From an uncultured Collinsella sp. (lineage in GTDB: Bacteria; Actinomycetota; Coriobacteriia; Coriobacteriales; Coriobacteriaceae), in NCBI GenBank assembly GCA_934654585.1, contig CAKUGF010000019.1:1-39656 (forward strand): a stretch of 39,656 nucleotides of DNA. The letters run 5' to 3'. Of the stretch, positions 23,795 to 34,094 are shown piece after piece. The notes beneath the pieces were generated by a model, which was not told the origin of the DNA, made no database searches, and saw only the letters and a program-made list of their open reading frames with translations. Made by a program: the position numbers and the translations under genes. Positions within the stretch are counted from its first letter, which is position 1; every line of letters starts with the position of its first letter.

Positions 23795-25177
23795 ATGGCA
23801 ACGAATATCGAGATGGACGCTGGACGCGACGCCGAGATTGCTGCTGCGGGCGCCGTGCCAACACAGGCTTTCGACGTGGTCGTTATCGGCGGCGGACCTG
23901 CCGGTATGGCGGCCGCACTTTCCGCTCACAAGGCAGGCGCACGCGTGGCCATCGTGGAACGCGAACAGCACCTGGGCGGAATCCTCCGCCAGTGCATCCA
24001 CCCAGGCTTTGGCCTGTCGCACTTTAAGCAGGAACTCACCGGCCCCGAATACGCGCAGCGGTTTATCGACCAGGTGTGCGAAACCGACATTGCGCTGTTC
24101 TTGGACAGCGTGGTGATCGGGATTGACGGGGGTTCAGGCGCTCCACGCGCGAACGACGTCGAAGCCCACACCGTCATGTTCATGAGCCCCACTGGTATGC
24201 TGCGGCTCACCGGGCACGCCGTCGTCCTTGCCATGGGCTGTCGAGAGCGCACCCGCAGCGAGATCAAAATTCCTGGCAACCGTCCCGCCGGCGTGTTTAC
24301 GGCTGGCCTGGCGCAGCGATACATCAATATCGAAAACCTCAAGCCCGGCTCGCGCGCCGTCATTTTGGGCTCGGGCGATATCGGGCTGATCATGGCGCGC
24401 CGCTGCACCCTCGAGGGGATTTCGGTCGAGGGCGTGTACGAGCTCATGCCGTACGCCAACGGTCTGCGCCGCAACGTCAAGAACTGCCTGGACGATTTTG
24501 GCATTCCGCTGCATCTATCGACCACCGTCACGCGCGTGATCGGGCACGACCGCGTGGAAGCCGTCGAGGTGAGCAAGGTCGATGAGCACCTGGCACCCAT
24601 TCCGGGGACCAAGCGCGTCGTCCCGTGCGACACGCTGCTGCTTTCGGTGGGATTGATTCCCGAGAACGAACTTTCGGTGGGCGCGGGCGTTGAACTTGAC
24701 CCGCGCACGCGTGGTGCCGTGGTGGACCAGAGTCTCCAGACGGGCGTTCCGGGCATCTTTGCCTGCGGCAATGTGTTGCACGTGCACGACCTGGCAGACA
24801 ATGTGACGACCGAGTCCGAACGCGCCGGCGCGGCCGCGGCAGTGTGGGCGCTGGGTGGCGGCGCAGGTGCCGAGGCGAACGCTGCGGGCACGGACTGCGA
24901 ACTCACGGTCTCCCCTGCCGGCATCGCGGGCTACGCGCTGCCGGGACGCATTACGACCGTGGCGCACACCAAGCTCAATTTCCGCGTGCGCCGTCCGGTC
25001 GATGCCGCCCGCGTGCGCATTCTCGCTGGCGACGAGGAACTGTTCGCCGGCAAGGTGCGCGCGTTTAAACCGAGCGTTATGGAAAGCTTCCCGCTGCCGG
25101 CAAAGGTAATTCAGCAGGCGCTCGACCTGGGCACTAGCGAGATCGTCCTATCTATCGACCCCGTAGAGGAGGCATAA
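23795..25177 (+). CDS. NAD(P)/FAD-dependent oxidoreductase, partner of the GlpA-like protein
   Basis: A 460-residue two-dinucleotide-binding-domain flavoprotein. The FAD motif is VVVIGGGPAGMAAALSAHKAG (about 28-48). The second dinucleotide fold has VILGSGDIGLIMARR (about 190), and GIFACGNVLHVHDLADNV near residue 330 is the closing FAD-ribityl motif. It lacks the CxxC redox disulfide of thioredoxin reductases; only single cysteines (RQCIHPGFG, MGCRERTR) are present near the flavin. It probably passes electrons between the upstream dehydrogenase and NAD(P). Second gene of the operon. Confidence 0.82.
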   Translation: MATNIEMDAGRDAEIAAAGAVPTQAFDVVVIGGGPAGMAAALSAHKAGARVAIVEREQHLGGILRQCIHPGFGLSHFKQELTGPEYAQRFIDQVCETDIALFLDSVVIGIDGGSGAPRANDVEAHTVMFMSPTGMLRLTGHAVVLAMGCRERTRSEIKIPGNRPAGVFTAGLAQRYINIENLKPGSRAVILGSGDIGLIMARRCTLEGISVEGVYELMPYANGLRRNVKNCLDDFGIPLHLSTTVTRVIGHDRVEAVEVSKVDEHLAPIPGTKRVVPCDTLLLSVGLIPENELSVGAGVELDPRTRGAVVDQSLQTGVPGIFACGNVLHVHDLADNVTTESERAGAAAAVWALGGGAGAEANAAGTDCELTVSPAGIAGYALPGRITTVAHTKLNFRVRRPVDAARVRILAGDEELFAGKVRAFKPSVMESFPLPAKVIQQALDLGTSEIVLSIDPVEEA

Positions 25178-25180
25178 AGC

Positions 25181-25579
25181 ATGAGCGACAACGTGATTGA
25201 GACGCTGCAGTTCAACTGCACCACATGCCCGTCCGAGTGTCTCCTGACCGTGGAAGTCGAACGCGATGCCGATGGTGCCGTGATGGAGGTGCGCTCCGTA
25301 ACCGGCAACAGCTGCCCGCGCGGTGACAAGTTCGCACATCAGGAGCTCACCTGCCCCATGCGCGTGCTCACCACCACCGTGGCCGTCTCCGGCGGCGACG
25401 AGGCACTGCTCCCCGTCCGCACCGCCGATGCCATCCCGCTCGAACTCCACGCCCAGGCGATGGACCTCATCCGCGGCTTGGTCGTCAACGCCCCCATCCG
25501 CATGGGCGACGTCGTGCTGGAGAACCTCCTAGACACCAACATCAACCTAGTCGCCAGCATGGACATCGACCCAACCTAA
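25181..25579 (+). CDS. DUF1667 cysteine-rich protein, third component of the flavoprotein operon
   Basis: A 132-residue protein matching the DUF1667 pattern: N-terminal FNCTTCPSECLL with three cysteines, then NSCPRGDKFA and the LTCPMRVLTTTVAV strand. The Cys arrangement suggests an iron-sulfur or zinc site. DUF1667 genes regularly follow a GlpA-like and a pyridine-nucleotide flavoprotein gene in anaerobes and in Thermotoga. A three-part complex is therefore likely, with this protein as the electron-transfer or scaffold part. It starts 3 nt after the previous stop. Confidence 0.82.
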   Translation: MSDNVIETLQFNCTTCPSECLLTVEVERDADGAVMEVRSVTGNSCPRGDKFAHQELTCPMRVLTTTVAVSGGDEALLPVRTADAIPLELHAQAMDLIRGLVVNAPIRMGDVVLENLLDTNINLVASMDIDPT

Positions 25580-25581
25580 CC

Positions 25582-25615
25582 AGTCATTTTGGGACGGAAC
25601 TCTTTTAGCTACCCC
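25582..25615. repeat. Dispersed repeat with TTTGGGACGG core, copy 1
   Basis: Matches 35671-35704 at 29 of 34 positions, from AGTCA through TTTTAGCTACCCC. It begins 3 nt after the DUF1667 gene stop. The 12-mer TTTGGGACGGAA also occurs reversed inside the array at about 21903-21914. Confidence 0.6.
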
Positions 25616-25637
25616 ACCACCAACCCATCCCCTCCTC

Positions 25638-25703
25638 AGTTGCGGTGAAATAGTTCCTGTTTTACGCAAAAACCCGGTATCCAGGAACTATTCCACCGCA
25701 ACT
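25638..25703. repeat. GTTGCGGTGAAATA palindrome, copy 1
   Basis: Left arm 25638-25659 begins AGTTGCGGTGAAATAG; right arm 25681-25703 is its reverse complement with one mismatch. Inner stem GTTCCTG/CAGGAAC, loop about 21 nt. The copies at 25961 and 27197 share the ends. Confidence 0.85.
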
Positions 25704-25730
25704 TTCTTTTGGACCAGATTTAAGGCTGCT

Positions 25731-25922
25731 GCCAAATTAGTGCCATTTTAAAACTATGCCGGTTTACGGGGCTGATTCGGAGACCCTGATCCATACCGGC
25801 AATTTCTGAGTTTTGGCAAGCCCTCTACCTGCGGTTTTATTTTTGCCATTTCAGTCATGGTGAGCCAAGCGTAATCCAGCCCCGTAAACCGCCATACTTT
25901 TGAAAACCAGCCAATTCGGCAC
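25731..25922. repeat. Long imperfect inverted repeat
   Basis: Arms of about 47-50 bp (25731-25777 and 25873-25922) match at roughly three quarters of positions. They include a perfect 14-bp core GGTTTACGGGGCTG (25761-25774) with CAGCCCCGTAAACC (25877-25890). The loop is about 95 bp and has no open frame of note. It looks like a decayed MITE-like element or a large RNA hairpin. Confidence 0.6.
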
Positions 25923-25960
25923 AAGGCTTATTGACTACTTTCGCTGCTACTCCCACTCCC

Positions 25961-26041
25961 CCACCTGAGTTGCGGTGAAATACGGACTGTTTTCCGGCTC
26001 TAGGCCGCCCAACAGTCCGTATTTCACCGCAACTCAGGTGG
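25961..26041. repeat. GTTGCGGTGAAATA palindrome, copy 2
   Basis: Perfect 31-bp arms (25961-25991 and 26011-26041) around a 19-nt loop. The outer CCACCTGAGTTGCGGTGAAA is like the other copies, but the inner stem is CGGACTGTT/AACAGTCCG instead of GTTCCTG/CAGGAAC. Pairing is kept although the sequence changed. It ends 45 nt before the M24 peptidase start. Confidence 0.9.
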
Positions 26042-26086
26042 GTACGTATGGGATACCATGGTGGCAGCCTAGCGAAAGGACGTTTT

Positions 26087-27175
26087 ATGGCACATGTCGA
26101 TGACCAGCGTGTGGCGCGCGTGCTCGATGCGCTCGAGGCTCAGCACCCCGGCGCACAGCTGCTCGTAAACGACCCGTGGTCGATTTATTACCTGACCGGC
26201 TTTTATGCCGATATGTTCGAGCGTTTTTGCGGCGTGCTGCTCGCACGCGATGCCGAGCCTGTGATCCTGGTCAACGCCCTGCACCAGCTGCCCGAATACG
26301 ACAATGCCCGCGTCGCCTACCACACCGATACCAATGTCGTGGCTGACGCCATCGCGAGTGAGATCGACCCAGCCAAGCCGCTCGGCATCGACACCGTCAT
26401 GCGCTCCGGGTTTTTGATGCCCCTCATGGAGCGCCATGCCGCGAGCGAGTTCTTCCTGGGCGACTTTGCCGTGACCGCTGCCCGCACGTACAAGGACGCT
26501 GCCGAGCAGGAGCTCATGCGCGTGTCCTCGGCCGCCAACGACGCCGTGATGGCCAACGCGATTAAGCTCGTCCACGAAGGCGTGACGGAGCGCGAGATTG
26601 CCGACCAGATGCTCGGCTTGTACCGCAAGCACGGCTGCGAAGGCTTTAGCTTCCCGCCCATCGTGAGCTTTGGCGCAAACGCCGGCGACCCACATCACGA
26701 GCCCGACGGCACCGTGCTCAAGCGCGGCGATGTGGTGCTGTTCGACATCGGCGGCCGCCATCGCAACTACTGTTCCGACATAACGCGCACGTTCTTTTGG
26801 GGCGAGCCGGACGAGGAAACCGCGCGTATCTACGACATCGTGCGCCGCGCTAACGAAGCCGCCGAAGCACTCATCGCACCGGGCGTCCGCATGTGCGATC
26901 TGGACCGCGCCGCGCGCGACGTGATCGAGGACGCGGGCTACGGCAAGTACTTCACGCACCGCCTGGGCCACTCGATCGGCCTGCAGGACCACGAGCCCGG
27001 CGACGTCTCGCTCGTCAACGAGCAGGTTATCGAGCCGGGCATGACCTTCTCCATCGAACCTGGCATCTACCTCCCCGGCCGCACCGGTGTCCGCATCGAG
27101 GACTTAGCCCTGGTGACCGAGAACGGCGTCGAGATCCTCAACGCCTACCCCCACGATCCAGTCCGCCTAGACTAG
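26087..27175 (+). CDS. M24 family aminopeptidase (Xaa-Pro peptidase type)
   Basis: Cleaves the N-terminal residue of peptides, probably X-Pro, in the cytoplasm. At 362 aa it has an N-terminal creatinase-like domain (about 1-130) and a pita-bread catalytic domain. All five dinuclear metal ligands are present: D220, D231, H295, E324 and E338, in DIGGRHRNYCSDITRTF, HRLGHSIG, SIEPGIY and RIEDLAL. The ATG at 26087 is chosen because AAAGGA lies 6 nt upstream; an in-frame ATG at 26048 has no ribosome-binding site. Single gene converging on folC. Confidence 0.9.
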   Translation: MAHVDDQRVARVLDALEAQHPGAQLLVNDPWSIYYLTGFYADMFERFCGVLLARDAEPVILVNALHQLPEYDNARVAYHTDTNVVADAIASEIDPAKPLGIDTVMRSGFLMPLMERHAASEFFLGDFAVTAARTYKDAAEQELMRVSSAANDAVMANAIKLVHEGVTEREIADQMLGLYRKHGCEGFSFPPIVSFGANAGDPHHEPDGTVLKRGDVVLFDIGGRHRNYCSDITRTFFWGEPDEETARIYDIVRRANEAAEALIAPGVRMCDLDRAARDVIEDAGYGKYFTHRLGHSIGLQDHEPGDVSLVNEQVIEPGMTFSIEPGIYLPGRTGVRIEDLALVTENGVEILNAYPHDPVRLD

Positions 27176-27196
27176 CCAATCCCAAGTCCTCAACTA

Positions 27197-27263
27197 AGTT
27201 GCGGTGGAATAGTTCCCAGATTGACCCACAGAGGCATAATCCAGGAACTATTTCACCGCAACT
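27197..27263. repeat. GTTGCGGTGAAATA palindrome, copy 3
   Basis: Left arm 27197-27219 and right arm 27241-27263, inner stem GTTCC/GGAAC as in copy 1, loop 21 nt. It lies between the converging M24 peptidase and folC genes, so it may serve as their shared 3' hairpin. Confidence 0.85.
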
Positions 27264-27277
27264 GCTGAGGGGATGGG

Positions 27278-28636
27278 TTAGCGGAGCAGGGCGGCCACTT
27301 CGCCGGCTAGGGTGATGGTGCCGGCTGCTACGAAGGGCTCGCCCGCTGCCTCGAAGGCGGCTAGGGCCTCGGGGACACTGGGGTATACGCCGACAAGCTT
27401 GTCAGCATCCACAAGCTTGGCGAGCTCCTCTGCCGGCAGGGCGCGATCGGAATCGGTCTGGGTTACGACCACACGGGGGAGCGCCGGAACCAGCACGTCG
27501 ACGATGCCCGCCACGTCCTTGTCAGCCAGCGCGGCGCACAGCAGCGTGGGACGATTCTCTACGCACGGATCGATCTCGTCCAGCGCACTCACAAAGTTCT
27601 CACAGCTCTGAGGGTTATGGCAGGCGTCGATCAGCTTGAGCGGATCGGTTCCCAGCACATCAAAGCGACCCGGCGTGGGGCAGCCCATAAGCGAAGCGTC
27701 GAGCGCATCGTGGTCGAGCTCGCGACCCAGATACCCCTCGCAAAGCATAATCGCGCACGCGGCATTCTGTGGCTGATACGCCGGTTTAACCATGCTAGAG
27801 GTATAGATCGCACGCGGCGTGGTGCAGCTAAACTCAACCGTGTCGCCCACATGCGCCGGCACCTTAGTCGTGGCATGGCTCACCACGAGCGGCACAACAC
27901 CACACTCGCGACAACGCGCATCCATCACGCGCTGAACGCTCGCCTCGTGCGTGCCCTCGCCCAAAACAACCAGGCGCCCGGGCTTAATAACCGCAGCCTT
28001 CTCCCCCGCAATGGCCTCGAGCGTATCGCCCAGGATGCGCGTATGGTCGAGCCCAATGCCCGTAATGGCAACGGCCACGGGATCGGTCGCACTCGTGGCA
28101 TCCCAACGCCCGCCCATGCCAACCTCAAGCACGGCAACATCCACCGCAACCTCGGCAAACACCACGAGCGCTGCAGCCGTGAGCAGATCAAACGGCGTAA
28201 TGGAATACGCGCACTCCCCCGCCGCCACACGACGGGCATTCACGCGACGCCCCGCCTCAACGGCAGCAGAAACGCCACGGGCAAACGCCTCGTCACTCAC
28301 AACGCGCCCATCGACCTCCATGCGCTCGGGATAGCGCACAAGTTGCGGAGACGTATACAGAGCGGTCTTAAGCCCCTCGCCACGCAAGATGGCTGCCGAA
28401 AACCGCGTCGTAGAAGTCTTGCCATTGGTACCGGCAACCTGAATACAATCAAAGTACTCGTCCGGTCGTCCAAGCTCATCAAGCATATCGACAACCGTCT
28501 CCAACAACGGCCCAGCATCCCCAGAAATCCGCCCCGTATCAGCAGCCAGCCCAACAGCCTCATCAAACGAAAACAAATCAAACTCAAAAGGAACGGTATA
28601 CAAGCCAGAACGCTTAGGCATTTTCAGAACCGCCAT
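27278..28636 (-). CDS. folC: Folylpolyglutamate synthase / dihydrofolate synthase FolC
   Basis: Adds glutamate to dihydropteroate and/or folates. The Mur-ligase-type 452-residue protein has the P-loop AGTNGKTSTTRF (about 68-79), TSPQLVRYPERM (folate site), EVGMGGRWDATSA with metal ligands, TGIGLDHTRILGDT, the KPGRLVVLGEG strand with the likely carbamylated lysine region, and ACHNPQSC in the C-terminal domain. Start is uncertain: ATG 28636 (used) or the ATG five codons later. Neither has a clear Shine-Dalgarno, and the predicted transcript begins only about 10 nt upstream. Confidence 0.93.
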   Translation of the reverse strand: MAVLKMPKRSGLYTVPFEFDLFSFDEAVGLAADTGRISGDAGPLLETVVDMLDELGRPDEYFDCIQVAGTNGKTSTTRFSAAILRGEGLKTALYTSPQLVRYPERMEVDGRVVSDEAFARGVSAAVEAGRRVNARRVAAGECAYSITPFDLLTAAALVVFAEVAVDVAVLEVGMGGRWDATSATDPVAVAITGIGLDHTRILGDTLEAIAGEKAAVIKPGRLVVLGEGTHEASVQRVMDARCRECGVVPLVVSHATTKVPAHVGDTVEFSCTTPRAIYTSSMVKPAYQPQNAACAIMLCEGYLGRELDHDALDASLMGCPTPGRFDVLGTDPLKLIDACHNPQSCENFVSALDEIDPCVENRPTLLCAALADKDVAGIVDVLVPALPRVVVTQTDSDRALPAEELAKLVDADKLVGVYPSVPEALAAFEAAGEPFVAAGTITLAGEVAALLR

Positions 28637-28653
28637 TCATAGAAAAATAAAAC

Positions 28654-28681
28654 AGTATAGGTTGAGGATAGTCAGCGAAAA
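28654..28681 (-). promoter_or_regulatory. folC promoter
   Basis: Minus strand: -10 TATACT (28654-28659) and a weak -35 TTTTCG (28676-28681), 16-bp spacer. The start would be near 28647, giving a very short leader. The -35 overlaps the edge of element C. Confidence 0.45.
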
Positions 28682-28812
28682 CGCCTCTGATGAGCCAAGG
28701 TGCCGTGAAACAAGGGCGCATAGGGCTTATGCCCATGCGCCCGAAGTTGAACGGCAGATTGGCCATCAGAGGCGTTTGCAGCGTCGAGCCAGCCGCCGTT
28801 CGTTAGAACGGC
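28673..28812. repeat. Folded intergenic element C between valS and folC
   Basis: Outer arms AAACGCCTCTGATG (28679-28692) and CATCAGAGGCGTTT (28764-28777) are perfect. A second stem has CCAAGGTGCCG (28695-28705) opposite CGGCAGATTGG (28752-28762), and an inner hairpin spans 28714-28742. The word GCAGCGTCGAGCC (28778-28790) and a hairpin (28795-28812) follow. Its order of parts and several short words match element A at 152-298. On the minus strand it follows valS and ends in TTTTC, so it could act as the valS terminator. Confidence 0.65.
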
Positions 28813-28867
28813 AGAATAGGTGTCCGCAGTAGCGAGCAATGCCCCAAACCGCGTCCCCCAGTAACGC

Positions 28868-31564
<2,697 letters not shown>

Positions 31565-31584
31565 ATATCTCTCCCTTGCCCACC

Positions 31585-31699
31585 GGGGAGGAATGTAGGC
31601 CCGATTTTCGCTCGGTCAGGTCCTGGCTCGCACGAAGACCACATTAAGTGGTCTTCGGCTCGTGCGGAATCTACGAAAATCGGGCCTACATTCCTCCCC
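31585..31699 (-). promoter_or_regulatory. Structured leader of valS (same design as leuS leader)
   Basis: Transcribed strand: a perfect 26-bp outer stem (31674-31699 with 31585-31610) encloses a hairpin with tip GAAGACCAC-UUAAU-GUGGUCUUC. It is flanked by UUCCGCACG before and AGGACCUGACCG after. The stem ends 20 nt before the valS ATG. Loop, flanks and spacing match the leuS leader; the outer stem does not. The one changed base pair in the tip is 31639/31651. A 26-bp perfect stem kept against drift argues for selection or recent origin. Confidence 0.7.
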
Positions 31700-31748
31700 T
31701 TAGGTATCGATTACTTCAGTCTGAAGGTACTAACTAGACAATCTCACA

Positions 31749-31757
31749 GAATAGCAC
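31749..31757 (-). promoter_or_regulatory. Extended -10 promoter of valS
   Basis: Minus strand TGCTATTCT, start near 31742, about 43 nt before the leader stem. No good -35. Confidence 0.45.
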
Positions 31758-31765
31758 AGGCATAC

Positions 31766-31865
31766 CTGCCAAAAAGGGACAGGTTTATTTTGGCAGGTTT
31801 TATCAGGGGAAATGACATTTGCCCATATAAAACCGACCAAAATAAACCTGTCCCTAAATGGCAGG
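31766..31865. repeat. Long inverted repeat with GGGACAGGTTTATTTTGG core
   Basis: Arms 31766-31803 and 31827-31865 match at about 34 of 39 positions, with the 18-bp core identical on both sides and a ~23-nt loop. It lies between the clpX terminator and the valS promoter. It is either a transcription barrier or a MITE-like remnant. Confidence 0.75.
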
Positions 31866-31890
31866 TCCCGCGGTGGTTGCCGCGGGACCT
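31863..31890 (-). terminator. clpX 3' hairpin
   Basis: AGGTCCCGCGG (31863-31873) pairs perfectly with CCGCGGGACCT (31880-31890), 6-nt loop, 13 nt after the clpX stop. The T-rich stretch follows only about 10 nt later. Confidence 0.6.
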
Positions 31891-31903
31891 GGATTCAAGC
31901 TAT

Positions 31904-33310
31904 TTACCCGTAGATGCGTTGGGGCTGTTCTTCGCCCTTGACCGCCGATTCGGTCACGACGACCTTGGCTACGCCTTCCTCGCTGGGGAGGTCGAACATC
32001 GTCTGCTGCAGCACGTCTTCGCAGATGGCGCGCAGGCCGCGGGCACCGGTCTTGCGGGCGAGCGCCATGCGGGCGATCTCGTGCAGGGCGGCGTCCTCAA
32101 ACTCAAGCTCAACGTCCTCGAGCTGGAACATCTTGCGGTACTGACGCACCACGGCGTTCTTGGGCTCGGTCAGGATCGACACCAGGTCGTCCTCGTCAAG
32201 CGCCTGCGTCTGGGTGACGACGGGCGTACGGCCCACGAACTCGGGGATCATGCCAAAGGCGTTGAGGTCCTGCGGGAGCACCTGGCGCAGCAGGTCGTTC
32301 TCGTCGACCGAGGTGGGTCCGGCGATCTCGGAGTTAAAGCCCACGCCCTTGTTGCCCACGCGGTCGGCGATGATCTTGTCCAGGCCCACAAAGGCACCGC
32401 CGCAGATGAACAGGATGTTGGTCGTGTCGATCTGCAGCAGCTCCTGCTGGGGATGCTTGCGGCCGCCGGTGGGCGGAACGCTGGCCACCGTGCCCTCAAG
32501 AATCTTAAGCAGTGCCTGCTGAACGCCCTCGCCCGAGACATCGCGGGTGATGGAGAGGTTCTCGGCCTTGCGGGCGATCTTGTCGATCTCGTCCACGTAG
32601 ATGATGCCCACCTGAGCGCGCTCAATGTCGCCATCGGCGGCGTTGATGAGCTTGAGCAGGATGTTCTCCACGTCCTCGCCCACGTAGCCGGCCTCGGTGA
32701 GCGCGGTGGCGTCGGCGATGGCAAACGGCACCTCGAGGATGCGCGCGAGCGTCTGGGCCAGCAGTGTCTTACCGGTACCGGTGGGACCGAGCAGCAGAAT
32801 GTTGGACTTGGCGAGCTCCACCTCGTCCATATCGTCGTCGAACTGGGCACCCATGCCGCCGTCAAAGGCGGACACCGCGGCACCGCCCTCGATCACGCGG
32901 CGGTAGTGGTTGTACACGGCCACCGACATGGCGCGCTTGGCGTCCTCCTGACCCATAACATAGGCCGAAAGCTCGTCATAGATCTCGTGCGGCGTCGGCA
33001 CGTGCGTAATGACCTGGCGGTCGTCCTCAAGCTCAAAGCCTTCGGCCTCGGGGTCAACGGCGGGCTGGGACGCAGCCTGGCCGTGGTCGTTGAGGAAACC
33101 CGGGAGATTACCGTTGCGGGCGGCGTCCATAAAGTCCGAAGCCAGCGACTCCTCCAGGATCTCGGAGCAGGCGGCGACGCACTCGTCACAGATAAAGATG
33201 TTGGTCGGGCCCTTTACGAGACGGCGGACCTGACCCTGTTCTTTTCCGCAGAAGGAGCAGCGGATGGGGTTGCCGTTCTCGTCGAACCCGTCCTGCATGT
33301 TACCGGCCAT
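31904..33310 (-). CDS. clpX: ClpX ATPase, specificity subunit of ClpXP protease
   Basis: AAA+ unfoldase that feeds substrates to ClpP. The 468-residue protein has the N-terminal C4 zinc-binding domain (C18, C21, C41, C44), Walker A GPTGTGKT at 175-182, Walker [11 protein letters not shown], a sensor/arginine-finger region, the IGF-like ClpP-contact region replaced by [13 protein letters not shown] residues, and the C-terminal D2 small domain. The ATG 33310 is chosen: GAAGGAC precedes it and it lies 1 nt after the clpP stop; an in-frame start inside clpP is unlikely. A ~50-residue acidic insert follows the zinc domain. Confidence 0.95.
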   Translation of the reverse strand: MAGNMQDGFDENGNPIRCSFCGKEQGQVRRLVKGPTNIFICDECVAACSEILEESLASDFMDAARNGNLPGFLNDHGQAASQPAVDPEAEGFELEDDRQVITHVPTPHEIYDELSAYVMGQEDAKRAMSVAVYNHYRRVIEGGAAVSAFDGGMGAQFDDDMDEVELAKSNILLLGPTGTGKTLLAQTLARILEVPFAIADATALTEAGYVGEDVENILLKLINAADGDIERAQVGIIYVDEIDKIARKAENLSITRDVSGEGVQQALLKILEGTVASVPPTGGRKHPQQELLQIDTTNILFICGGAFVGLDKIIADRVGNKGVGFNSEIAGPTSVDENDLLRQVLPQDLNAFGMIPEFVGRTPVVTQTQALDEDDLVSILTEPKNAVVRQYRKMFQLEDVELEFEDAALHEIARMALARKTGARGLRAICEDVLQQTMFDLPSEEGVAKVVVTESAVKGEEQPQRIYG

Positions 33311-33311
33311 T

Positions 33312-33944
33312 CTAAGCGTCCTTCGCGGCGAGGTCGCGCGAGGTGACGATACGGTCAATCAGGCCGTAGTCGAGGGCCTCGGCGGCGGTCAGGTAGTTGT
33401 CGCGCTCGGTGTCGGCCTGGACCTTCTCGATCGGCTGGCCAGAGGCGTCGGACAGGATCTGGTTGAGCTCGCGGCGAGTCTTCTTGATCTCCTCGGCCAC
33501 GATCTCAATCTCGGTCTGCTGGCCCTGGGCACCACCGCTGGGCTGGTGAATCATGACCTTGGAGTGCGGCAGGCAGAAGCGCTTGCCCTTGGCGCCGGCC
33601 GAGAGCAGCACGGCGGCCATGGACGCGGCCATGCCCACGCAGATGGTAGAGACCTGCGGCTTGATGAAGTTCATGGTGTCCAGAATCGCCAGACCGGAGT
33701 AGACCTCGCCGCCGGGGGAATTGATGTAGAGCGAGATATCCTTCTCGGCATCCTGGCTCTCAAGATGCAGCAGCTGGGCAACGACCAGGTTGGCGCTGAC
33801 GGAGTTGATCTCCTCGCCCAAGAAGATGATGCGGTCGTTGAGCAGGCGCGAATAGATATCGTAGCTGCGCTCGCCGCGCGGCGTCTGCTCGATAACGTAT
33901 GGCACGAGGGCGGAATCGAACTTAGCGATCATACGCATCTCCAT
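33312..33944 (-). CDS. clpP: ClpP serine protease subunit
   Basis: Tetradecameric self-compartmentalised protease. The catalytic triad is S108 (in GMAASMAA), H133 (in HQPSGG) and D182, with exactly the spacing of E. coli ClpP (25 and 49). [17 protein letters not shown] is the substrate strand. It is 210 aa from ATG 33944. The fifth codon is also ATG (33932) and has GGAG at better spacing, so the true start may be four codons later. Operon tig-clpP-clpX. Confidence 0.96.
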   Translation of the reverse strand: MEMRMIAKFDSALVPYVIEQTPRGERSYDIYSRLLNDRIIFLGEEINSVSANLVVAQLLHLESQDAEKDISLYINSPGGEVYSGLAILDTMNFIKPQVSTICVGMAASMAAVLLSAGAKGKRFCLPHSKVMIHQPSGGAQGQQTEIEIVAEEIKKTRRELNQILSDASGQPIEKVQADTERDNYLTAAEALDYGLIDRIVTSRDLAAKDA

Positions 33945-33973
33945 TTCTCTTACGGACCAATAGTGGTTCTAGA

Positions 33974-34018
33974 CAAACGTACGGTGCCCGCATGCTATGC
34001 ATTGGCTGGCACCGTACG
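33974..34018 (-). terminator. Hairpin between tig and clpP
   Basis: CGTACGGTGCC (33978-33988) and GGCACCGTACG (34008-34018) form a perfect 11-bp stem with a 19-nt loop. On the minus strand TTTGTCT follows. It probably ends part of tig transcription and tunes clpP-clpX expression. Confidence 0.6.
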
Positions 34019-34094
34019 AAGCAACCGGATAACCGGCTTATAACTTTACCCCATCACGGGCACATACATGCGCTCGCGGGCAAGGTGGCGAGAA

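Noticed and set aside
28637..28812. Tetrahydrofolate riboswitch before folC
   Set aside because: The folded element C lies upstream of the predicted folC promoter and shows none of the THF riboswitch core; it also recurs next to rpoD, which has no folate link.
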